Source of the DNA: Niastella koreensis GR20-10
GTDB taxonomy: Bacteria; Bacteroidota; Bacteroidia; Chitinophagales; Chitinophagaceae
Length of the DNA: 64,000 nucleotides
Assembly: GCF_000246855.1 (NCBI RefSeq)
Contig: NC_016609.1
Span: 558,001 to 622,000, forward strand
Direction of reading: 5' to 3'
Positions 55,099 through 62,940 of this stretch are shown here, piece by piece; the first letter of the stretch is position 1; every line of letters begins with the position of its first letter. The notes below the pieces were generated by a model, which saw only the letters and a list, made by a program, of their open reading frames with translations, did no database searches and was not told the origin of the DNA. The translations under genes and the position numbers were made by a program.

Positions 55099-55626
55099 GT
55101 TTTTTTGGATCAAGTGAAAAAATCGGGGGATTTGAAGAGGTATGTGCAAATATTGTTGTTGCGAACTTTTCAGCAAAAATTCTATACTTCTCCCATAGAA
55201 TGACTGATTTTTCTAATCTTATTGTAAACGTTCGGGCAAAAGTTGCGAACTTCTGCCATTGTTGCGAACTTTTCGACATAAGTTGCTTATTATACCGCAT
55301 TTCCAACTGACTATGACTCATTAACGCTGAACATTATGGCATTTGTTGCCGAATTTGAGGCTATTTGCACAACTTCAGAGCACAAGTAGCGAACCTGGAG
55401 CCTTTACTTTTAAACATTGGCGCAAAAGTTTAAGATCTACAGTAAAAGGTTGGTTACTTACGCGTCAAAGTTCGCTACTTACGCATCAAAGTTCGAAATT
55501 GATGACTTATATCAGGCTGCGAATATAGTGGGGTACTGAGAACAGAGAGTGAAGCGTTTGGCCTGCATATCCGGCGTGGAAAGGCTCTTCTAAATCCCCC
55601 AATTTTTCAATCTGATCCAAAAAAAC
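55099..55626. mobile_element. MITE-like non-coding element with terminal inverted repeats
   Basis: Imperfect inverted arms of about 41 bp (55099-55139 and 55585-55626) share a poly-T/GGATCA block and a GGGGGATTT block. The 446-bp interior has no plausible gene but several GTTGCGAACTT words on the left and AAAGTTCG words on the right, that is, further inverted symmetry. No clear target-site duplication is visible. Confidence 0.4.
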
Positions 55627-55658
55627 TTAAACCATCACTTTCGGGATCGCTAAAATAA

Positions 55659-55691
55659 AAAAGGATGCAACCTTTTGAGTTACATCCTTTT
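55659..55691. terminator. Hairpin preceding the tRNA-Leu fragment
   Basis: Twelve-bp arms AAAAGGATGCAA/TTACATCCTTTT with one mismatch. It lies exactly 8 nt before GTGCCCAGGACA, the same spacing as the hairpin next to the intact tRNA gene. Confidence 0.65.
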
Positions 55692-55698
55692 AATTTCG

Positions 55699-55718
55699 TG
55701 CCCAGGACATGAATCTCA
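55699..55718 (-). other. Partial tRNA-Leu 3' end, candidate attachment-site remnant
   Basis: GTGCCCAGGACA is identical to the 3' end of the intact tRNA-Leu at 62131-62142 and in the same orientation. Further bases match only partly. Together with the equally spaced hairpin it looks like a left end (attL/attR) of an integrated element. Confidence 0.5.
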
Positions 55719-56074
55719 ATTTCCTGAGCCTGAATTATTTATAGCTACTGCTTGTCAAATGCTTGTCAGTAATTTCTAAAGAGCCGCCAGGCGTGCTAGT
55801 ATTAAACAGTTTTTGCCGCTTCTGCCTGTCGGAGACAGATATACGAGAAGGTTGGTTAATTAAGTTTGAAAATGTTGTATCTGCCGGACAGGTTCAGGCC
55901 CGCTATAGCATTCTGAATTATAAAATAAAGAGGTGATTTTCAAAAACCAGGAAGCACTTTCAAAATCGTTGAGCAAAAACGGGGTAGGGATTGAATATAA
56001 AAAAATGCGCAGTAGCCTGGCAAAACTGATACTGCGCAAATGAATGAGTTTAATAGTTAAATGGAATTCTCCTC

Positions 56075-56197
56075 TTATCGCACTCCGCGACCGCATTTAG
56101 CCCTGCCATTGGCGGCTTCATAGGGCGAAATAAACCGGGTACAGGAGGCAAGAAATAACAGGCATGCTGCCGCCAGTAAAAGAGATCTCCATTTCAT
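56075..56197 (-). CDS. Small lipoprotein (40 aa)
   Basis: Starts at the ATG at 56197. A hydrophobic signal MKWRSLLLAAACLLFLAS is followed by a Cys (LASC lipobox). The short mature part reads TRFISPYEAANGRAKCGRG. It is a tiny lipoprotein of the type frequent in Chitinophagaceae; function unknown. A 78-codon frame on the same strand in another phase overlaps part of it and is a shadow. Confidence 0.7.
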   Translation of the reverse strand: MKWRSLLLAAACLLFLASCTRFISPYEAANGRAKCGRGVR

Positions 56198-56659
56198 GTG
56201 CATGGGCTGGTTTTTAAGGATAAACGGACTTACATTTCAAATAAATAGTATAAAATATATAAACAAATGTGAAAGTAACTAGATGAATGGTGTCTTTTGA
56301 CCGGTGAGTAGATGGTTATGTCGATCCCAGGAATTTTGGATTTTTTGAGAGGACCAATTCGGGTTAATTACCACGCTGTTGTAGGCATTGTGTTCTCTTT
56401 TTTAAAGGAATATAAAAAAAGGAAGGAAAGCCCTTTTCCCGTCTCATGCAGAGATCTTTAAACCTGTCAGTGATTTACTTTACTTGTTGGGAATTTAAGA
56501 TACCGATGAAATTTCAAACTATAAGAAACCTGATTCTGGAATAAATTTCCCAATAATGGAAAATCCGTAATGGCTTATCGGGGCAAACCATTATAAGTAA
56601 ATAATTTATAATCTGGCATTCCTTTGGGTGTTTTTGGCTGAACATCCGAATCTGTACTT
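56198..56659. other. 462-bp AT-rich gene-free interval
   Basis: Upstream region of both the - strand small lipoprotein and the + strand kelch gene. Apart from A/T-rich tracts I see no repeat, hairpin with a T-tract or recognisable promoter. Confidence 0.45.
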
Positions 56660-58573
56660 ATGAGACCCCGAATCTCCACAACCAGCTCTTTTGAGAACCA
56701 TTCTATTTATAGAACTGTACTCTCATTTCTATTAGTATTACTATTATTTATGGAGGGCAATGCCCAAACTGTTACCTGGACCTGGGTTAGCGGTGATAAC
56801 ACCAGCAATGTTGCAGGCGTTTATGGTACCAAAGGTACTCCCGCAGCTACTAATAAGCCGGGCAATAGAGACAGTCACAGCGGCTGGAAAGATGCCAGTG
56901 GCAATTTCTGGATCTTTGGCGGTTGGGACATCAGCAGTAAACTATACAATGATCTGTGGATGTATAACACTTCGACTGGTAATTGGACCTGGGTAAGTGG
57001 TGATAACAGTACCAATAATCAGGGGGTGTATGGTACTAAAGGTACTGCAGCAGCGACCAATAAACCAGGCTCAAGATATGGGCAAGTAGAATGGACAGAC
57101 GCCAGTGGGCATTTCTGGATTTTCGGTGGTTATGGTTATGATGGCGCTGGCAACAAAGGTTATTTGAACGATCTATGGATGTATAACCCAGCTACTGGTA
57201 ATTGGACCTGGGTAAGTGGTGATAATACCCGCAATAACGCTGGCGTATATGGTACAAAGGGAACAGCCGCAGCAGCCAATAAACCCGGAGGGAGAGAATA
57301 TCCTGCTGGTTGGATCGATGGCAGTGGCAATTTCTGGGTCTTTGGCGGTTATGGTGATGACAGCGGTGGATCGGTTGGGGATGAGAATGACTTATGGAAA
57401 TATAATCCAACTACTAATCAATGGACCTGGGTAAGCGGTGATAATACCCGTAACAACGCCGGTGTATATGGAACCAAAGGAACTCCGGCAGGGACCAATA
57501 AGCCAGGTGGCCGGGATAGCCAGAGCGGTTGGATAGATGCATCAGGCAACTTTTGGATCTTTGGCGGTTGGGATGCCAGTAACAATCTTTATAACGATCT
57601 ATGGAAGTATAGTCCAACCACAAGCCAATGGACCTGGGTAAGCGGCGATAATACGCAAAACAACAGCGGCGTATATGGCACCAAAGGAACAGGCGCCACC
57701 ACTAACAAACCGGGATCAAGGTATGGGCAAAATGTTCTGGTAGATGCCAGTGGTAATTTCTGGTTCTTTGGCGGAAATGGTGAGGATGGTTCCGGTGCTG
57801 CAGGCGCTTTGAACGATCTTTGGGAATATACTCCCTCTTCAGGCAAATGGACCTGGCAAAGTGGTGATAATACCAGGAACAGCACAGGTGTATATGGTAC
57901 CAAGGGAACTGGAGTTGCCACCAACAAACCGGGTGGAAGAGCATATGCAGCTGGCTGGATTGATGCCACAGGTAATTTGTGGATTGAGGGCGGCTATAAC
58001 GCTAACGCCGGCGATGATTTCAACGATCTGATGAAATTAAATTCCCTGACCATCCTGCCAATTCGGGACATTTCATTGCGAGGTACCCATCGCAGCAATG
58101 ATAACGTCCTGGTATGGGAAACATTGGGAGAACTAAATACCGGCCAATTCATTATAGAAAGAAGCAGCAATGGCTCCGATTATACAGCTGTGGGAAAGGT
58201 AACTGCTGTTGGGACAGGAAATAATCACTATACATTTACCGACAATAATGCTATTGGCGCCTCTTTTTATTATCGTATACAGGTGCAGGACCTGGATGGG
58301 CTGGTCTATTATTCACCAACTATTATACTGGCTGGTTCAGCAGAAACCCGCGTTAGCGTTTACCCCAACCCGGCTACCAGTGGTATGAAGTTGCGAATAG
58401 GTAATAATAGTCTGCTTAATACGATCGCAAGACTGTATGATGCTAATGGTCAGTTGTTAGAGACGTTCCGCATCAACAGCCAGGAACAGTATATCGATCT
58501 GCATCGTTTTACGAAAGGCTTTCTAATGTTACGATTAGATAACGGGCAAACGATTTCCATTATAAAAGAATAA
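56660..58573 (+). CDS. Secreted kelch-type repeat protein with T9SS sorting domain
   Basis: A 637-aa protein. After a signal peptide (FLLVLLLFMEGNAQ) come about six tandem repeats of 70-75 aa with TWVSGDN, GVYGTKGT, NKPG-R, a WxDASGNFWIFGG core and NDLWxYN, the arrangement of kelch/galactose-oxidase propeller blades. A short fibronectin-like stretch and a T9SS sorting domain (RVSVYPNPATSGMKLRI) follow. It should be a surface-exposed propeller with unknown ligand. The roughly 220-bp DNA repeats are highly similar, so copy number may vary. Confidence 0.88.
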   Translation: MRPRISTTSSFENHSIYRTVLSFLLVLLLFMEGNAQTVTWTWVSGDNTSNVAGVYGTKGTPAATNKPGNRDSHSGWKDASGNFWIFGGWDISSKLYNDLWMYNTSTGNWTWVSGDNSTNNQGVYGTKGTAAATNKPGSRYGQVEWTDASGHFWIFGGYGYDGAGNKGYLNDLWMYNPATGNWTWVSGDNTRNNAGVYGTKGTAAAANKPGGREYPAGWIDGSGNFWVFGGYGDDSGGSVGDENDLWKYNPTTNQWTWVSGDNTRNNAGVYGTKGTPAGTNKPGGRDSQSGWIDASGNFWIFGGWDASNNLYNDLWKYSPTTSQWTWVSGDNTQNNSGVYGTKGTGATTNKPGSRYGQNVLVDASGNFWFFGGNGEDGSGAAGALNDLWEYTPSSGKWTWQSGDNTRNSTGVYGTKGTGVATNKPGGRAYAAGWIDATGNLWIEGGYNANAGDDFNDLMKLNSLTILPIRDISLRGTHRSNDNVLVWETLGELNTGQFIIERSSNGSDYTAVGKVTAVGTGNNHYTFTDNNAIGASFYYRIQVQDLDGLVYYSPTIILAGSAETRVSVYPNPATSGMKLRIGNNSLLNTIARLYDANGQLLETFRINSQEQYIDLHRFTKGFLMLRLDNGQTISIIKE

Positions 58574-58637
58574 TTCAAATTTGCGAATAATATGTTGAAG
58601 ATGTCTCTAATAGGCATCTGCAACTATATGCGTATGA

Positions 58638-58865
58638 TTATTTCTTTTTCATGGGTGGCTTCATTTGCTTTTTAATCGTATAGTTGGTGACCAGGTTCAC
58701 CAGCTTTTTATAATCGCAGTCAACCAATAAGCTTAGTTGATATACAGTTTCAAAACTAAATTTTGAAGGTTTTTTTATCAGGCTATCCATCTCTGAAAGC
58801 GTTAAACCTAAGTCCATAAACAGCTGATTATCAAAATCATAAATACTCGGTATATAATTTTTCAA
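58638..58865 (-). CDS. Hypothetical 75-aa protein
   Basis: Unrecognised. It begins with TTG at 58865 (read MKNYIPSIYDFDNQLFMDLG) and has a helical part with LTLSEMDSLIKKPSKFSFET resembling a reduced helix-turn-helix, then VYQLSLLVDCDYKKLVNLV and a Lys-rich tail. Its start overlaps the stop of an upstream remnant (TTGA), an arrangement typical of coupled pairs such as toxin-antitoxin genes; that is speculation. Confidence 0.4.
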   Translation of the reverse strand: MKNYIPSIYDFDNQLFMDLGLTLSEMDSLIKKPSKFSFETVYQLSLLVDCDYKKLVNLVTNYTIKKQMKPPMKKK

Positions 58866-58990
58866 GCTGTTTCCAGGGCATACTCGAATTCTTCAATTTC
58901 ACGTAACGATTAAAAAGGGAGAAACATCTTCGGTTATTTCATCAAATTTTAGTAATCTCGGTGCCAGGAGATCGTTAGCTTAACATCTTC
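58866..58990 (-). pseudogene. Frameshifted remnant upstream of the 75-aa gene
   Basis: On the - strand, LLAPRLLKFDEITEDVSPFL reads to a stop, and in the next phase LREIEEFEYALETA reads to a TGA that overlaps the following gene's start. The two pieces look like one protein end broken by an indel. The family is unknown. Confidence 0.25.
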
Positions 58991-59272
58991 ACTCTTGTAG
59001 TATTCCAAAGGTCTTGATTAGTTGCCATGCTGTGACTGATGTGGCGAAGCAATTTGCGGAACACATAATTCAGAACAACAGAGTGTTTCGGCACCTGCCC
59101 GACTCTTAAAATTCAAATGGACAAAGAACAAAATATTATTTATTCTGGACACGTTTACAATGACACAACCTTGACTGGCGATTTTCAAGGAACAGAAACA
59201 ATGCCCTGCCTGCACAAAGCCCTGTTCGTTGGCAGCAACCTCTTTACAACAGCACTAACTTCAAAGAGCGAC

Positions 59273-59782
59273 ATGAAAGGTTTTCTTATTGCTATTTCAT
59301 TGATTAGTCTCGTATTATCCTGTGGACACAGTGCATCAGGAACCCTTGATTATAATACGTTGAATTATGATACAAGCAGGACGGTGATATTGACTTGGGA
59401 TACGACTAAGTATAGATTTCCTAAAGGTTCAGAACCTTTACCATTGACACAATCAGATTTGACCTTAATTGATAGTCTACTAAATGACGCTATTGACAGT
59501 TTCAACATACAATTTACTCACGGAATGTATGAAGCGTTTGACAGGAAAGTTCCTATAGACAGCTTCATTATTGTACAACAGAAATATAAAAATCAATACT
59601 ATCCTTTTAAAGATGTAAACGGTCAGCGAGTGGTGACGATTATCGGCTTCTCCACAGAATTTCCGTTGTGGAAGAAAGAAATGTATCAGCCACGACTGCA
59701 TTACGGTATGCGTATGTTTGAGTTGAGGGTGAATTTGACAGAAAAAAACCGTGACAATTTACACAGCGGCGACTTCGGATAG
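59273..59782 (+). CDS. Hypothetical lipoprotein (169 aa)
   Basis: I choose ATG 59273 because it starts a lipoprotein signal (MKGFLIAISLISLVLSCGHS, lipobox LSC); the longer frame from 59117 would bury it. The mature part has LTQSDLTLIDSLLNDAIDSF and VVTIIGFSTEFPLWKKEMYQ. Similar orphan lipoproteins are common in Bacteroidota; function unknown. Its AT-rich composition contrasts with the eCIS region, and a CGTTAGCTGCAAT motif follows 15 nt after the stop. Confidence 0.65.
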   Translation: MKGFLIAISLISLVLSCGHSASGTLDYNTLNYDTSRTVILTWDTTKYRFPKGSEPLPLTQSDLTLIDSLLNDAIDSFNIQFTHGMYEAFDRKVPIDSFIIVQQKYKNQYYPFKDVNGQRVVTIIGFSTEFPLWKKEMYQPRLHYGMRMFELRVNLTEKNRDNLHSGDFG

Positions 59783-60142
59783 GCTGCTGCCAACAATCGT
59801 TAGCTGCAATTAGAACATCGACTTCAAAAAAAATCAATGGGAACTATTTTTCTAAGTTTTGGTATGAAATAAGCCAATTATCTTGGGGAGTTTGGATAGC
59901 AGCATTTTGTTTATTGATTGGAGGCGTTGGAGAAAATATATAGAATAGGATTTTAGTAATGATAAGATGAAGGTTCAATGAATGTACCAGTCAAGGCAGG
60001 TGTGTCAGAATGCGTGCCTGTATTTGACACAAAAAAAGTGAAGTGCGAGAAAGTGACAGAAAATAGAAGAAAAACCTTGTTGACGCATTCTTTCAAAACC
60101 CTTGTCAGTCGTGACATTTCGGCCAATAAGTAACTGCCAAAA

Positions 60143-60190
60143 CCGTGTGTCATTTGTTGTGTCAAATGGTGTGTCAAATGGTGTGTCAAA
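60143..60190. repeat. Iteron-like direct repeats (GTGTGTCAAATG)
   Basis: Four spaced copies of a 12-bp unit close to GTGTGTCAAATG with small variations, and two looser copies near 60270-60290. The TGTCAAATG core also occurs at 55751. They could be recombinase arm sites or replication iterons of a lost element. Confidence 0.65.
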
Positions 60191-60345
60191 CAGGATGTTT
60201 TTGGCCCTTTTTGAGGAAGTTATTCACATGTGCGTGCTGGTGGTGTAACAGTGTAGCTACAGCGAAATGGTGTGTCAATTATGTGTCAGAAATAGTGGTA
60301 GAAAGCGGGAAAAAGGACACATTTTTGACAAGCACTAAATAAAAA

Positions 60346-60374
60346 AGCCCTGTAAATCATTGACTTACAGGGCT
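60346..60374. terminator. Hairpin related to the tRNA-associated terminators
   Basis: Ten-bp perfect arms AGCCCTGTAA/TTACAGGGCT with a 9-nt loop. Its interior (GTAAAT-ATTGA-TTAC) resembles the hairpin at 62090-62123, and it is followed within 10 nt by a TACCCC stretch that looks like a degenerate tRNA end. Confidence 0.6.
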
Positions 60375-60752
60375 AATTGGTACCCCATTTAAGAGAATTA
60401 TCGAACCAGGAGAGAGAAGATTTGAAACTCATATATACATTAAAGCAATTTATTTTGAATTATTTATAACGTAGATAGTGGAACTTGTATACATGATATT
60501 GCTAATTCACGGCACTTCATCTTATAATTAATTAATTAATAAGATATCATTTAGATAATTCAAAACGAACTCATGTTGTATTTGCGCTACCAGGCAAACT
60601 CCTCGTATTTTTAGCTAAGTAGCTTAAAAAGAATAGTTTGTAAAAATTGCTTGTTGTAAAAAAATAGCGTATAATAGCGATAATACAAACGTTGTACGAA
60701 ATCTAATATGCACTTCAAAACGTTGGCAGTAATTGTAAACCGACAAATCCTT

Positions 60753-61280
60753 ATGACAAAAAAACTTAACGGCTTTTTGTTTTTTTTGACTTTATTTTTT
60801 CTCTCTTTAACATCGTGCAGACAAGCTATATCAAAAGATAAAACTAAAACAACTCTAATAAACGAAGGCAGTTGTGCTTGTACTGACAAGGTTTCACCGC
60901 CACCACCACCAGACAATTATCTTGTTTCGGCTGACACTATATTATTTAATGATAGGAATAGACAACAAGAATTTATCACTCAACTAATTTCTCAAAAAAC
61001 TATTGACTTTGAAGGAGAGAAAGTTCAAGTTTTTCAAATTAAGTCAGACAATGGTATTTCAAAAGGATTATATGACTTTGTTTTACCAATTGAATACAAT
61101 AAATATTGGGACGAGCTCAAGATTTATAAAGACAGTTTAACTAACTCTTTTGACATCGGATTTAATAACTTAGACAGTAATTATGTTCAATTACTTTATT
61201 CAGTTTCATTGGATACTTTGCCATTTAACAAAGGACTGATTCTTATTCAGTACAACAAAAAACGTATGACAAATGAGTGA
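60753..61280 (+). CDS. Hypothetical lipoprotein (175 aa)
   Basis: ATG 60753 starts a lipoprotein signal (MTKKLNGFLFFLTLFFLSLT, then SCRQ as the lipobox). The mature region has a CACTDKVSPPPPPDNYL linker and a mixed alpha/beta domain (EKVQVFQIKSDNGISKGLYD). I do not recognise the family. The gene is strongly AT-rich, standing alone, and resembles its neighbours in being an orphan surface lipoprotein. Confidence 0.65.
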   Translation: MTKKLNGFLFFLTLFFLSLTSCRQAISKDKTKTTLINEGSCACTDKVSPPPPPDNYLVSADTILFNDRNRQQEFITQLISQKTIDFEGEKVQVFQIKSDNGISKGLYDFVLPIEYNKYWDELKIYKDSLTNSFDIGFNNLDSNYVQLLYSVSLDTLPFNKGLILIQYNKKRMTNE

Positions 61281-61494
61281 CCAAACAACTATTGCCTACA
61301 AAAATATTTGCAATAGCAGGGTTTCATCTTAAACAACTTGTTATCAATCGTTAGATACAATCCACCTATGAAATAGTCTGGAAAATGTGTATACTTCTTT
61401 GTTATGATTATAAATACTTGTTCTGGGTCAAAACCAATTATGGCATATATTTAAATGTTAGTTGCAATTTATACTAACGGCAATAAATTCGAAA

Positions 61495-61952
61495 ATGGAT
61501 AAGGAGAAATCTAAACTATATAGAAAAGTGAACACTAAGGCAAGAGGTGTTCACCATGATTTTGGTGGAGATTTTAAATTTACAAGAAATAAGAAAAAGG
61601 AAACATTGCAACAAATAAAAGGAACTATGTTTGGTAAAAAAGAAAGAGGTTTAGATTATACTCCACTCTTTCGATTTTTATTATCAAAAGTTGGCTCTGA
61701 TTGGGATGAAGTTTTTAGTGAGGCAAAATCTAGATTAGATAAATCTGAACCAATATTTTGGATGGTCGCTTTAATTGAAGAAAAAAAGGAAGATTATATA
61801 GAGTTGGTGAATCGTCCTATTTTTCTGGCTTATTCGTTGACGAAAATCGCATTTTACAAAAAACTAATCCAAATTTAAAAGCGATTGATTTGAAACCATT
61901 TTGCAGTTGTTGCACACATTCATTTAATGGAAAAATATTTGGAACTGAATAA
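61495..61952 (+). pseudogene. Frameshifted hypothetical gene (about 152 aa if repaired)
   Basis: From ATG 61495 the protein MDKEKSKLYRKVNTKARGVH and RGLDYTPLFRFLLSKVG reads well as far as KKEDYI. It then drifts into unlikely sequence and stops at 61878. One base out of phase the text resumes as VGESSYFSGLFVDEN and continues NPNLKAIDLKPFCSCCTHSF to TAA 61952. The total length (458 nt) is one short of a multiple of three, so a 1-nt loss near 61799 explains it. The family is one I remember only as hypothetical; the function is unknown. Confidence 0.7.
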
Positions 61953-62089
61953 AACAACAGCACCCATGAGTCTTGCTAATAACTATTATAGCAGCTAACG
62001 AATAAACTTCGTCTGGGTGCGAAGCCCCAATAGCCTAAGAAACATTCACTAATAAAAAAGTTCGATATTCCATTCCTGGATATAAATAA

Positions 62090-62123
62090 AAACGCCTCGT
62101 AAATATTGATTTACAAGGCGTTT
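62090..62123 (-). terminator. Terminator of the tRNA-Leu gene
   Basis: Fifteen-bp arms (62090-62104 and 62109-62123) around a 4-nt loop. On the - strand the hairpin is followed by a T-rich run, 8 nt beyond the tRNA 3' end. Confidence 0.85.
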
Positions 62124-62131
62124 CAGTTTTG

Positions 62132-62215
62132 TGCCCAGGACAAGATTCGAACTTGCACGCCGTTTCCAGCACCACCACCTCAAAGTGGCTTGTCTACCAG
62201 TTTCAACACCTGGGC
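62132..62215 (-). tRNA. tRNA-Leu (anticodon GAG)
   Basis: Read on the - strand, the 84-nt gene folds as a class II tRNA. The acceptor stem is GCCCAGG/CCTGGGC with discriminator A. The D-arm contains AACTGGTAGAC. The anticodon stem CCACT/GGTGG encloses loop TTGAGGT, anticodon GAG. A long variable arm follows, and the T-arm has GTTCGAATC. No CCA is encoded. A class II variable arm plus GAG fits leucine. Its 3' end is duplicated at 55699. Confidence 0.95.
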
Positions 62216-62300
62216 ACTTAAATGGGTCGCAAATTTAATTGATTTTACAATACAGTGAAAAGAAATTCTGATTTTGAAGATTTTAAGGCAAAATCTCTCC

Positions 62301-62858
62301 TTAGTCTCCCTTATAATCAGCAGTGAGCTTTTCCCAAACCCCTCTCAAAGCGGCATTCGCTTTCGCCACCAACGCAGGGTCCATTTCAGTACTGCTGGAG
62401 GTTAACTGGATGGTGGCCTGTTGATCTTTAAAAACCAGGTGCGCCATCACATTTTTATCGGCTTCAGCATCCCAGAAGTAATTATATATAATAGCTACGC
62501 CTTCTTCTTCGGGATCCATATAAGCCGCCATGCTACTGAGCCAGGATAGCGCAGGCAGGATATCGCTATAGTTTTCGCTGAAAAATAAAGAACTATATTC
62601 CCATACGCCTGGCTGGGTCAGATCTTCAAAAGTCATCATATCCCGCACGCCCAAAAAGGCATCGGCAATTGACCGGTTTGTATCATTCGTATAAACGCGG
62701 ATGTCTGTAAGTGGGTTTGACCCGTACATTTTCCGGCTGTTCCACCAGGCTATCCAGTCGGGGTCAATTGCTGTTTTGGCAGGCTTATCTTTAAAAAACT
62801 GTTCGAGGCTTTCTTTTTTAATTGTGATGTTTACATACAAAGAATACGGTTCAGACAT
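62301..62858 (-). CDS. Hypothetical 185-aa protein
   Basis: Unrecognised cytosolic protein: MSEPYSLYVNITIKKESLEQ at the start, many aromatic residues (DPDWIAWWNSRKMYG, YNYFWDAEADKNVMAHLVF), no signal or membrane segment. Composition and length resemble immunity-type or SMI1-like small proteins, but I see no defining motif. It stands on the - strand between the tRNA and the histidine kinase. Confidence 0.55.
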   Translation of the reverse strand: MSEPYSLYVNITIKKESLEQFFKDKPAKTAIDPDWIAWWNSRKMYGSNPLTDIRVYTNDTNRSIADAFLGVRDMMTFEDLTQPGVWEYSSLFFSENYSDILPALSWLSSMAAYMDPEEEGVAIIYNYFWDAEADKNVMAHLVFKDQQATIQLTSSSTEMDPALVAKANAALRGVWEKLTADYKGD

Positions 62859-62940
62859 AAGAATAAAGCGTTTGCCGCAAAACTAATGTAATGCAACCAT
62901 GCTTAAAATACGGGTGAGTGGGGTATCTGTTGAATACAGA

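Larger units (their letters stand above)
54864..56074. other. 1.2-kb gene-free interval
   Basis: AT-rich and without a convincing gene. It contains a MITE-like inverted-repeat element (55099-55626), a hairpin (55659-55691) and a fragment of a tRNA-Leu 3' end (55699-55718), followed by the direct repeat CTTGTCAAATGCTTGTCAG near 55749. Confidence 0.6.
59783..60752. other. 970-bp gene-free interval with iteron-like repeats
   Basis: No supported gene. It contains the boundary motif at 59795-59816, GTGTGTCAAATG-type direct repeats at 60143-60190, a hairpin at 60346-60374 followed by a tRNA-3'-end-like stretch, and A/T-rich sequence. Frames of 65-78 codons here merely translate the repeats. Confidence 0.55.

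Noticed and set aside
55013-55321. A 102-codon - strand frame
   Set aside because: It overlaps the inverted-repeat element and has no recognisable motif, start context or homology signal.
55860-56096. A 78-codon - strand frame
   Set aside because: It overlaps the small lipoprotein gene in another phase and has no protein features.
59783-59943. A short membrane-like frame ending near 59943
   Set aside because: About 35 codons without a start codon; could be the end of a lost gene but too little to support.
59953-60342. Two short frames on opposite strands around the iterons
   Set aside because: They mainly translate the GTGTGTCAAATG repeats and their codon use is not protein-like.
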